Source of the DNA: Rugamonas fusca | Lineage (GTDB): Bacteria > Pseudomonadota > Gammaproteobacteria > Burkholderiales > Burkholderiaceae_D | Reading direction: 5' to 3' | Assembly (NCBI RefSeq): GCF_014042365.1 | Contig: NZ_JACEZS010000003.1 | Coordinates: forward strand, 1-64,000 | DNA: 64,000 nt | In this document: one piece after another, positions 51,226-64,000 of the stretch | Numbering within the stretch: position 1 is the stretch's first letter | How the letters are laid out: the number at the start of each line of letters is the position of its first letter | Notes under the pieces: generated by a model | The model's database searches: none | What the model saw: the letters and a program-made list of their open reading frames with translations, nothing else | What the model was told of the DNA's origin: nothing | Made by a program: the position numbers and the translations under genes

Positions 51226-51588
51226 TCAATGGTGATGCAGTTCGGCCGCCGTCAGGCCGATGGCGGCGGACGCGGGCGCGCCAGCCAGGGGGAGCGACTC
51301 GGCCGGGGCCGCATCGGGGAACAGCAGGTTGCACACGCCGTACAGTTTGGTCAGGCTTTGCAGGGCCGGCGGCAGGTTGCGCAACTTCAGCGAGAAGCCA
51401 GCCTCGCGCGCGGCCCGCTGCCAGGCCAGCATGACGGCCACGGCCACCGAATCGACCGTCAGCACGTGGCACAGGTCGAATTCCTTCTGGCCGGCACGGA
51501 TGGCCGCCAGGCCGCGCTCGAGCGCCGCGGTGGCGTTGAGCGCGGTCAGCGACGACAGCGATTGCAGGTTGTCTAACGTTTCGGCCAT
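51226..51588 (-). CDS. mlaB: STAS-domain protein MlaB
   Basis: 120 residues with a STAS fold; TVDSVAVAVMLAWQRAAREA carries the Asp-Ser pair typical of MlaB. MlaB binds MlaF and supports assembly and ATPase activity of the MlaFEDB complex in the inner membrane. The C-terminal 25 residues are Ala/Pro-rich, ending HHH. Last gene of the mla operon. Confidence 0.85.
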   Translation of the reverse strand: MAETLDNLQSLSSLTALNATAALERGLAAIRAGQKEFDLCHVLTVDSVAVAVMLAWQRAAREAGFSLKLRNLPPALQSLTKLYGVCNLLFPDAAPAESLPLAGAPASAAIGLTAAELHHH

Positions 51589-51602
51589 GGTCGTCGGTGG
51601 TC

Positions 51603-52262
51603 TTATTTGGCGTTGGAGGCAGCCTTGATGGGCTTGCTGGCCAGCTTCTTGTTCTTCTCGGACAGGGCCTTGATCAGGCCATCGATGCCGCCCTTGCTGA
51701 TCTCGGAGGCGAAGGTGCCCTTGTAGGTTTCCACCAGCCAGGCGCCCAGCACGTTGATGTCGTAGATCTTCCAGCCGTTGTTAGCCGACTTGGCGACGCG
51801 GTAGTTGAGCGGAATCGGTTCGCCGCGCGGCACGTTGACCTGGGACCGCACTTCCACTTCCGTGTCGGATGGGTCGGCGCGCAATGGCTTGAATTCCACC
51901 GTCTCATTCTTGATCTGGGACAGGGCGCCCGAATAGGTGTAGATCAGCAGCGTGCGGAATTCAGCCGACAGGGCTTTTTGCTGCTCGGGCGTGGCGTCGC
52001 GCCAGAAACGGCCCGAAGCCAGTTGCGTCATGCGCTGGAAGTCCACGTACGGCAGGATCTTGGTTTCCACCAGGTCCATGACTTTTTTCTGGTCGCCGGC
52101 CTGGATCGCCTTGTCGGCCTTGGCCGTGTCGATCACGTCCTGGGAGATGCGTTTGACGAGCACGTCCGGCGCTTCGACGGCGGCCGGGGTGGCGGTGGCG
52201 GCGCCGGCGTAACCTGCCAGCGCGATGGTTGCGAATGCGATCAGTTGTTTAATGAATTTCAT
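51603..52262 (-). CDS. mlaC: Periplasmic phospholipid carrier MlaC
   Basis: 219 residues. A signal peptide (MKFIKQLIAFATIALAGYAG, cleavage near GAA) precedes the MlaC/Ttg2D domain (RMTQLASGRFWRDATPEQ, YRVAKSANNGWKIYDINVLG). It ferries phospholipids between MlaA at the outer membrane and MlaFEDB. The C-terminus ends with a Lys-rich stretch. Confidence 0.95.
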   Translation of the reverse strand: MKFIKQLIAFATIALAGYAGAATATPAAVEAPDVLVKRISQDVIDTAKADKAIQAGDQKKVMDLVETKILPYVDFQRMTQLASGRFWRDATPEQQKALSAEFRTLLIYTYSGALSQIKNETVEFKPLRADPSDTEVEVRSQVNVPRGEPIPLNYRVAKSANNGWKIYDINVLGAWLVETYKGTFASEISKGGIDGLIKALSEKNKKLASKPIKAASNAK

Positions 52263-52296
52263 GTTTTTTCTTACCTATGTTGAGTTCGCGACGAGG

Positions 52297-53142
52297 TCAC
52301 TGGCTGTCTTTTTTCGCAGCCGGTGTGTCCGAGTTTAACTCTTTTGGCGCCGGTTCGGATGACACGGGTGCGGAAGTTTCTCCGTCGTCAACTTTTTTCA
52401 CGCCATCGCCATCGTCGTCTTCCATGGCCTGCTTCTTCTTGCGCGGCGGCTCCTCGCCATCGTAGACCTTGCTTTCGCGCCGTTGCAGGAAGCCGTCGCG
52501 CACGAATTCATAGCGATCCAGCGCCGCGTCCTCGAGCAGCGAAGAGGCATCCAGCAGATTGGCGCGCTGATCCACGGCACGCGTGGCCGTGCCGATGTTG
52601 CGCAGGTAGACCGGTTCCTTGTAGCGCCACAGGTCGCCATTGAAGTCCAGCGGCAGGGCGGCCGTGTCACGCACGGTGGAGGCGCCAAACAGCGGCAACA
52701 TCAAATAGGGTCCGGACGGTACGCCCCAGTAGCCAAGCGTCTGGCCGAAATCCTCGTTGTGCTTGGGCAAGCCCGCCTGCGAGGCGAAGTCGATCAGGCC
52801 CAGCAAGCCGAAGCTGGTGTTCAGCGTAACGCGGGCCACATCCGACATGCCGGCCTCGCCCTTACCTTGCAGCAAGTTGTTGACGGCGCTCCAGACATCG
52901 GCCAGGTTGCCGAAGAAGTTGTCGATACCGGTCTGCACGAACGACGGCAGCACGGCGCGGTAGGCTGTGGCGGCCGGCTTCAGGGCCACCTGGTCGACCG
53001 TGTCGTTAAACTTGAACATGGCGCGGTTGAAGCTCTCGTACGGGTCGCGCGGGTTGGGGCCGGCGCAACCGCTGAGCAGCACGGCCGCGCCCAGCGCCAG
53101 CGTCAGCGAGCGCACGCGCCATTTACCGGGGATGGGATTCAT
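52297..53142 (-). CDS. mlaA: Outer-membrane lipoprotein MlaA (VacJ)
   Basis: 281 residues. Lipobox LLSGC gives a lipidated Cys, then DPYESFNRAMFKFNDTVDQ and GYWGVPSGPYLMLPLFG, the MlaA core. It removes misplaced phospholipids from the outer leaflet. A C-terminal tail of some 60 charged residues follows the core. In E. coli mlaA is apart from the operon; here it is between mlaD and mlaC and overlaps mlaD by four bases. Confidence 0.95.
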   Translation of the reverse strand: MNPIPGKWRVRSLTLALGAAVLLSGCAGPNPRDPYESFNRAMFKFNDTVDQVALKPAATAYRAVLPSFVQTGIDNFFGNLADVWSAVNNLLQGKGEAGMSDVARVTLNTSFGLLGLIDFASQAGLPKHNEDFGQTLGYWGVPSGPYLMLPLFGASTVRDTAALPLDFNGDLWRYKEPVYLRNIGTATRAVDQRANLLDASSLLEDAALDRYEFVRDGFLQRRESKVYDGEEPPRKKKQAMEDDDGDGVKKVDDGETSAPVSSEPAPKELNSDTPAAKKDSQ

Positions 53143-53612
53143 TTGGAGGAGTCCTTTCCTTCCGCTGCCTTGCTGTAGATGAACTGGTTAATCAAGTCTT
53201 CCAGCACCGCGGCCGACTGGGTGCGGGCGATCTTGTCGCCGCCGACCAGGTTGGCGGTGTCGCCGCCCGCTTCGATGCCCACGTACTGCTCGCCCAGCAG
53301 GCCGGCCGTCAGGATCTTGGCCGAGCTATCCTTGGGGAACTTGTAGCCTTCGTCCATGTCCAGCTTGACCAGCGCCTGGTAACTCTTGTCGTCGAACTGG
53401 ATCTGGCCCACCCGGCCCACCACCACGCCGGCCGCCTTGACGGGCGCTTGCGGACGCAGGCTGCCGATGTTGTCGAATTTGGCCACGATCGTATAGGTCT
53501 TGCCGAACGAGAGGGAGCTCATGTTGCCGGCCTTCAAGGCCAGGAACATCAGCGCCGCCGCGCCGATCACGATGAACAGACCTACCCACACATCCAGAGA
53601 TTTACGTTGCAT
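53139..53612 (-). CDS. mlaD: MCE-domain protein MlaD
   Basis: 157 residues: one N-terminal membrane anchor (DVWVGLFIVIGAAALMFLAL) and an MCE domain at about 38-116 (IVAKFDNIGSLRPQAPVKAA, GLLGEQYVGIEAGG). It forms a hexameric ring linking MlaFE to MlaC in the periplasm. It lies 80 bases after mlaE. Confidence 0.95.
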   Translation of the reverse strand: MQRKSLDVWVGLFIVIGAAALMFLALKAGNMSSLSFGKTYTIVAKFDNIGSLRPQAPVKAAGVVVGRVGQIQFDDKSYQALVKLDMDEGYKFPKDSSAKILTAGLLGEQYVGIEAGGDTANLVGGDKIARTQSAAVLEDLINQFIYSKAAEGKDSSK

Positions 53613-53692
53613 AACATCATCCTAAAGAATTTTTCGGGCGGCGGCGCGTGCCGCCTGCCACTGTGTTGCGTTTACCGGCGCTCAAACGGCGC

Positions 53693-54478
53693 CTATTTGC
53701 TGAACATCAAGGCCGTCAGCATGAAGTCCAGCCACCAGATCGCCAGCGACGACAGCACCACGGTGCGGGTGGTGGCGCGCGCCACGTCTTCCGGCGTGGG
53801 CTGCGACTCATAGCCCTGGTACAGCGCGATGAAGGTGATGGCGATGCCAAACACCACGCTCTTGAAGAAGCCGTTGAAAATGTCTTTCCAGATATCCACG
53901 CCGCCCTGCATCTGCGACCAGAACGCGCCATCGTCCACGCCGATCAGCTTCACGCCCACCAGGTAGCCGCCGAACACGCCCACGGCGCTGAAAATGGACG
54001 CCAGCAGCGGCACGGCCAGCACGCCGGCCCAGAAACGGGGCGCCAGCACGCGCTGAATGGGGTTGACGGCCATCATTTCCATGGCCGACAGTTGCTCGCC
54101 TGCCTTCATCAGGCCGATCTCGGCCGTGAGCGAGGTGCCGGCGCGGCCCGCGAACAGCAGGGCCGTAATGACGGGGCCCAGTTCGCGCGTCAAGCCCAGC
54201 GCGACGAGCAGGCCCAGCGACTGCTCGGCGCCGTATTTATTGAGTGTGTAGTAACCCTGCAAGCCCAGCACCATGCCCACGAACAAGCCGGACAGGGTGA
54301 TGATGAGCATCGAATAATTGCCGATGAAATGCAGTTGCTCGACCACGAGGCGGGGCCGCTTGAGCATGCCCGGCGACAGGCCCAGCATGGCGGCGAACAT
54401 GCGCGCGCCATAGCCCACGCTGGCGATCTGCTCGCGCACCGTCGCGCCCAGCCGGGCCAGCAGGTTCTCGGCGATCAT
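53693..54478 (-). CDS. mlaE: Phospholipid transport permease MlaE
   Basis: 261 residues with five to six membrane segments. GLTRELGPVITALLFAGRAG and TAEIGLMKAGEQLSAMEMM are the MlaE signature. It is the inner-membrane permease of the Mla system. Its start overlaps the mlaF stop as ATGA. Confidence 0.95.
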   Translation of the reverse strand: MIAENLLARLGATVREQIASVGYGARMFAAMLGLSPGMLKRPRLVVEQLHFIGNYSMLIITLSGLFVGMVLGLQGYYTLNKYGAEQSLGLLVALGLTRELGPVITALLFAGRAGTSLTAEIGLMKAGEQLSAMEMMAVNPIQRVLAPRFWAGVLAVPLLASIFSAVGVFGGYLVGVKLIGVDDGAFWSQMQGGVDIWKDIFNGFFKSVVFGIAITFIALYQGYESQPTPEDVARATTRTVVLSSLAIWWLDFMLTALMFSK

Positions 54479-55290
54479 GGCCGGCCTCCCAGGCCCAGGT
54501 CGTCGGCCAGCGACTTGCCGGGGTAATGGAACGGCACCGGGCCATCCGCTTCAGCGTGGACAAACTGTTTCACATAAGGATCGGTCGACACCATCATGTC
54601 GTCCGGCGTGCCGTGGGCGACGATCTTGCCCTGCGACAGGAAATACACATAATCAGCGATGGCGAAACACTCCTTGACGTCGTGCGACACGAGGATGGTG
54701 GTGGAACCGAGGGCCGTATTCAAATTGCGGATCAGGTTGGCCGTCACGCCCATGGAGATGGGGTCGAGGCCGGCGAACGGCTCATCGTACATGATCAGTT
54801 CCGGGTCCAGCGCGATGGAGCGGGCCAGCGCCACGCGGCGCGCCATGCCGCCCGAGATTTCGGCCGGCTTGAGCTTGGCCGCGTTGCGCAAGCCGACCGC
54901 GTGCAGCTTCATCAGCACCAGGTTGCGGATCAGTTCTTCCGGCAAATCCGTATGCTCGCGCAGCGGGAAGGCCACGTTCTCGAACACGGTCAAGTCCGTG
55001 AACAGGGCGCCGTGCTGGAACAGCATGCCCATTTTGCGGCGCAACAGATAGAGGTCAGCCGTCTTGAGCTGGTGCACCACCTGGCCGTGCACGGTCACCT
55101 GGCCCTTGCTGGGCCGCAACTGGCCGCCGATCAGGCGCAGGACGGTGGTCTTGCCGCTGCCCGAACCGCCCATGACGGCCACGACTTTTCCGCGCGGGAA
55201 GTCCATCTGGAGGCCCGACAGGATGGGGCGCTTACCATAGGAGAAATGCAAATCGCGGATTTCGACTAGATTGGGCACATCGGTACTCAT
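54475..55290 (-). CDS. mlaF: Phospholipid transport ATPase MlaF
   Basis: 271 residues from ATG at 55290 (STDVPNLVEIRDLHFSYG). Walker A GGSGSGKTT, signature ISGGMARRV and Walker B MYDEPFAGLDP are intact. It powers MlaE. First gene of the mlaFEDACB operon, preceded by about 160 AT-rich bases that probably hold the promoter. Confidence 0.95.
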   Translation of the reverse strand: MSTDVPNLVEIRDLHFSYGKRPILSGLQMDFPRGKVVAVMGGSGSGKTTVLRLIGGQLRPSKGQVTVHGQVVHQLKTADLYLLRRKMGMLFQHGALFTDLTVFENVAFPLREHTDLPEELIRNLVLMKLHAVGLRNAAKLKPAEISGGMARRVALARSIALDPELIMYDEPFAGLDPISMGVTANLIRNLNTALGSTTILVSHDVKECFAIADYVYFLSQGKIVAHGTPDDMMVSTDPYVKQFVHAEADGPVPFHYPGKSLADDLGLGGRP

Positions 55291-55451
55291 TTTTTGGGAT
55301 GCCGTATTGTAGTGCAGAAAGGTCAATCTCTGCTGGCGCCGCCCCGATTCGGGATGGCAAATGGCAGATAATACAACACTAATGAACGAAAAGTCAGCAA
55401 GTTACAATTGGAAACCAGTTTAGTTTGTTGCACTGCACCAAACCATCATGC

Positions 55452-55495
55452 AAAAAGCCGGAAGCGGCGGGTGAGGGCACCCGTCGGCTTCCGGC
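55452..55495 (-). terminator. Rho-independent terminator of gltBD
   Basis: Nearly perfect 17-base arms (GCCGGAAGC with GGCGGGTG, one mismatch) around a 4-base loop, 55457-55495, followed by TTTTT on the minus strand, 26 bases after the gltD stop. Confidence 0.9.
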
Positions 55496-55520
55496 CTGGT
55501 CGCACGTAACAGCGAGCGGC

Positions 55521-56984
<1,464 letters not shown>

Positions 56985-57056
56985 GATAAATCCTCAAATA
57001 ATGTGCTGGCGGGGGGCAGGCCGTGGCCTGCCCTCGGTCGTTATGTGCTGGTTGGC

Positions 57057-61781
<4,725 letters not shown>

Positions 61782-61898
61782 GGGCTTCTCCACTGCAATT
61801 TGGAATATCGAAACCCTAGAGTAGTGCAATGCAGCAGAAAGTTCAACAATAACAATTAGGGTCAGAGTCGAATTAAAATCATAAATATCCGTTTAAAA

Positions 61899-61918
61899 AT
61901 TAAATAGGGACAGAGTAG
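61899..61918. repeat. RAYT-flanking motif, left copy
   Basis: ATTAAATAGGGACAGAGTAG. The same motif occurs inverted on the other side of the transposase at 62855-62873, and a shorter form at 62813-62825. Confidence 0.6.
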
Positions 61919-61934
61919 TGCGATCATACCAAAA

Positions 61935-62000
61935 AGAAAAATCGGGGACGTAACACGGTTTTTCCGAGGTGGAAAACCGTGTTACGTCCCCGATTTTTCT
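61935..62000. repeat. REP palindrome downstream of RAYT
   Basis: Perfect inverted repeat (one extra T in the left arm) of about 30 bases per arm around a short loop, with core AATCGGGGACGTAACAC at both ends. It shares that core with the palindrome at 4854-4911. Located after the RAYT gene on its own strand and within the region upstream of gltB. Confidence 0.9.
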
Positions 62001-62004
62001 TGGG

Positions 62005-62031
62005 GGGAAAACTGTGTTACGTCCCTGGTTT
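62005..62031. repeat. REP half-copy overlapping the RAYT stop codon
   Basis: One arm of the same repeat (GGGAAAACTGTGTTACGTCC) follows directly in the orientation of the right arm of the adjacent palindrome. The TAA stop of the RAYT gene (62017-62019) is inside it. Confidence 0.8.
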
Positions 62032-62748
62032 TTCGAGTGCGTTGGCCGTCGTTTCGGTGGGGGGCTGCTTGAATGGCCGTCCCCGCTTGGCCGGCAGCAC
62101 CTGGCGCTTCATCTTGTGCTCGAGCTCGCGCTTGTACTGGTCCGAACCCAGCGGCCAGCCCTTGAGCACGGCCCGGTTGATTTCTTCCACCTGGTCCGCC
62201 GTCAGCGCCGTCTCGCCCAGGGCAATGTAGGCCGCTTCGCGCTGGAATGGCGTGTTGCCCAGCGCCCAGTACTGCGGATGGTCGGTGATCAGCGGGTCTA
62301 CTTGCTGGCCCGCGTGGTGGGCGTAGCTGGACCAGGGATAGTCGGCCGCCGCCGCCACCAGTCCGGCCCGCACCGGATTGAATTCGATATAGCGGCTGCA
62401 TTGCAAGAAGAAATGCTCGGCATCGATCACCGACGTCTTGTAACGGCCATTCCACAGCGTGCCGCTGCGGCCGTATTTCTGGTTGAAGTAGGGCACGTAA
62501 TAACGGCCTATCCATTGCATCATGTGGCCCAGGCCATCCTCGTCGGACGGCGTGACGAGCAGGTGCACATGGTTGGGCATGAGCACGTAGGCGTGAATGG
62601 CCACCTTGTCATTGCGGGCGGCCGTGCGCAGCCAGCCGAGGAAGGCCAGGTAATCGGCCGTGTCGTGGAACACGGGCTGGCCATTGTTGCCGCGCTGGAT
62701 GACGTGGTGCGGCTGGTTGGGAATGATGAGGCGGGGCAGTCTGGCCAT
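62017..62748 (-). CDS. REP-associated tyrosine transposase (RAYT, IS200-like Y1)
   Basis: 243 residues. The N-terminal MARLPRLIIPNQPHHVIQRG, the HUH motif HVH at 60-62 in MPNHVHLL, and the catalytic Tyr120 in SRYIEFNPVRAGLV define a single-strand Y1 transposase of the RAYT type. Such enzymes recognise REP hairpins and are thought to spread them; they are single-copy and domesticated rather than a free IS. Here the gene is flanked by palindromes and inverted motifs, and the last residues (EKPGT) and stop lie within a REP half-site. No ribosome binding site is evident. Confidence 0.9.
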   Translation of the reverse strand: MARLPRLIIPNQPHHVIQRGNNGQPVFHDTADYLAFLGWLRTAARNDKVAIHAYVLMPNHVHLLVTPSDEDGLGHMMQWIGRYYVPYFNQKYGRSGTLWNGRYKTSVIDAEHFFLQCSRYIEFNPVRAGLVAAAADYPWSSYAHHAGQQVDPLITDHPQYWALGNTPFQREAAYIALGETALTADQVEEINRAVLKGWPLGSDQYKRELEHKMKRQVLPAKRGRPFKQPPTETTANALEKPGT

Positions 62749-62812
62749 GGAAGAACCGGGAACAGTGAGGCCGGCGAGCGCGGCGAAAGATGTTATCTTA
62801 CCCGCTCGCCGC

Positions 62813-62873
62813 TACTCTGTCCCCGATTATTTTTCGAAAACGAAAAATCAGCCCCACTCCGTCCCTATTTAAT
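62813..62873. repeat. RAYT-flanking motif, right copies with hairpin
   Basis: Two inverted forms of the left motif, CTACTCTGTCCCCGATTAT (62813-62831) and ACTCCGTCCCTATTTAAT (62855-62873), surround an AT-rich hairpin with arms ATTTTTCG/CGAAAAAT. The right end meets the stop codon of the chemoreceptor gene. Confidence 0.65.
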
Positions 62874-64000
62874 CAATATTCTTCCCACTCGGGCGCTGGC
62901 GCCGCTTGCTTGCCGGGCCGGACGGCCGGCAGCGCCGTGCGCGGCGCACCCGCTGCCAGCGTACGCGGCCCCACTTGGCCCGTCAGCTGGAACACGCTGA
63001 CCACGTCGGCCAGCGCCGAGCTCTGGCCCTGCAGCGAGGCGGCGGCGGCGGCCGCTTCCTCCACCAGGGCCGCGTTCTGCTGGGTCACCTGGTCCATCTG
63101 GGAGATGGCGCGGTTGATCTGCTCGATACCGAGCGTCTGTTCCGTGCTGGCGGCCGTGATATCGCCGATGATATCCGTCACGCGCCGCACGTTGATGACG
63201 ATTTCCTTCATCGTGCTGCCGGCCTCGTCCACGAGACGGGCGCCGGCCTCGACCTTGTCGACGGAATCGCCGATCAATTCCTTGATCTCCTTGGCGGCGG
63301 CGGCACTGCGCTGGGCCAGGTTGCGCACTTCCGAGGCGACAACGGCGAAGCCGCGCCCCTGTTCGCCGGCCCGGGCCGCTTCCACGGCCGCGTTCAGCGC
63401 CAGGATGTTGGTCTGGAAAGCGATGCCGTCGATCACGGCGATGATGTCGACGATCTTGCGCGCCGAGGCATTGATCATGCCCATGGTATCGACCACTTCC
63501 TCGACCACGGTGCCGCCCTTGACGGCCACTTCCGAGGCCGACAGCGCCAGCGTATGGGCCTGGCGCGAGCTGTCGCCGTTCTGCTTGACGGTAGCCGTCA
63601 GCTGTTCCATCGAGGATGCCGTCTGCTGCAACGAGCTGGCCTGCTGCTCGGTGCGGGCCGACAGGTCCAGGTTGCCGCTGGCGATCTGGCTGGAGGCGGT
63701 GGCGATGGTTTCCGTGCCCTGGCGCACCTGGCCGACGATGTTGACCAGGCTGGCGTTCATGTCTTTCAACGCCTGCAGCAGCATGCCCGTCTCGTCGGCG
63801 CTGCGCACGTCGATCTTGCTGTTGAGGTTGCCGGCCGCCACCGTCTGCGCCACTTGCACGGCCTTATGCAGCGGCCGCGTGATGGAGCCAGCGATCAGGT
63901 AGGCGAACCAGCTGCCCAGCACCAGGCCGCCGGCCACCAGCGCCAGCAGGAAGCGCTGGCCGTCGCGGTATTGCTGCTGAACTTGCGCCGCCAGCGTGCG
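62873..64000 (-). CDS. Methyl-accepting chemotaxis protein, C-terminal part (runs off right edge)
   Basis: 375 residues are visible and the frame stays open to the edge. From the N-terminal side come a membrane segment (FLLALVAGGLVLGSWFAYLI), a HAMP domain, and the signalling domain with the hairpin tip IDGIAFQTNILALNAAVEAA and GRGFAVVASEVRNLAQRSA. Glu/Gln-rich methylation helices flank it. The last residues EWEEY resemble the CheR/CheB-docking pentapeptide (xWxxF/Y). The sensory N-terminus is beyond the window, so the ligand is unknown. Confidence 0.95.
   Translation of the reverse strand, partial: RTLAAQVQQQYRDGQRFLLALVAGGLVLGSWFAYLIAGSITRPLHKAVQVAQTVAAGNLNSKIDVRSADETGMLLQALKDMNASLVNIVGQVRQGTETIATASSQIASGNLDLSARTEQQASSLQQTASSMEQLTATVKQNGDSSRQAHTLALSASEVAVKGGTVVEEVVDTMGMINASARKIVDIIAVIDGIAFQTNILALNAAVEAARAGEQGRGFAVVASEVRNLAQRSAAAAKEIKELIGDSVDKVEAGARLVDEAGSTMKEIVINVRRVTDIIGDITAASTEQTLGIEQINRAISQMDQVTQQNAALVEEAAAAAASLQGQSSALADVVSVFQLTGQVGPRTLAAGAPRTALPAVRPGKQAAPAPEWEEY

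Overview
The window is a chromosomal segment of a high-GC betaproteobacterium of the order Burkholderiales, most likely Oxalobacteraceae (Janthinobacterium/Duganella/Massilia type). The grounds are the gene order mlaFEDACB - ABC-2 exporter - ibaG - murA - hisGDCBHAFIE - HIT - tatABC, a short-form (HisZ-dependent) HisG, a monomeric isocitrate dehydrogenase, and protein sequences with a betaproteobacterial look. No rRNA, tRNA, CRISPR array or prophage was seen. About 57 protein genes are supported, mostly on the minus strand.

Layout. 1-617: the 5' part of an IS110-family transposase running off the left edge, with its non-coding leader, which may encode a bridge RNA. 618-13.3 kb: an Fsr-like MFS exporter, a substrate-binding-PAS-GGDEF-EAL c-di-GMP protein, an RCC1-repeat lipoprotein, a YgiQ radical SAM protein, a DUF1269 membrane protein, DUF4404 and VF530 small proteins, a Dcp-type M3 peptidase and a TMEM175/DUF1211 channel. 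13.4-27.5 kb: a VapBC toxin-antitoxin pair, a VOC protein, icd, slyX, a secreted cache-domain protein under a probable Fur box, rep, an AtaL-like protein, a degenerate HD-GYP protein, a stand-alone dihydrolipoamide dehydrogenase divergent from an ArgP-like LysR regulator, a leaderless glycine-betaine-binding-like protein and priA.

27.45-28.25 kb is a gene-free, AT-rich stretch between priA and hemE. It holds four perfect TTWTNCACA DnaA boxes and two nearly identical 34-bp inverted-box modules, so it looks like a replication origin or another DnaA-controlled locus. 28.2-37.8 kb: hemE, then an S9 peptidase overlapping a large SNF2 helicase, and a DUF885 protein.

37.8-55.3 kb is one long minus-strand block, probably several overlapping operons. 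It covers outer-membrane lipid transport (Mla), an ABC-2 exporter, a BolA protein, peptidoglycan precursor synthesis (MurA), histidine biosynthesis and Tat export. An apparently orphan beta-class DNA methyltransferase with a histone H1-like tail sits between hisD and hisC. 55.5-61.8 kb encodes glutamate synthase (gltD, gltB). The right end carries a REP-associated tyrosine transposase (RAYT) flanked by its palindromic repeats, with a related palindrome at 4.85 kb, and the C-terminal part of a methyl-accepting chemotaxis protein that runs off the edge.

The observations most worth following are the DnaA-box cluster at priA/hemE, the methyltransferase inside the his operon, and the RAYT whose own stop codon lies in a repeat half-site. 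All function calls rest on reading motifs and gene order; no database search was run.
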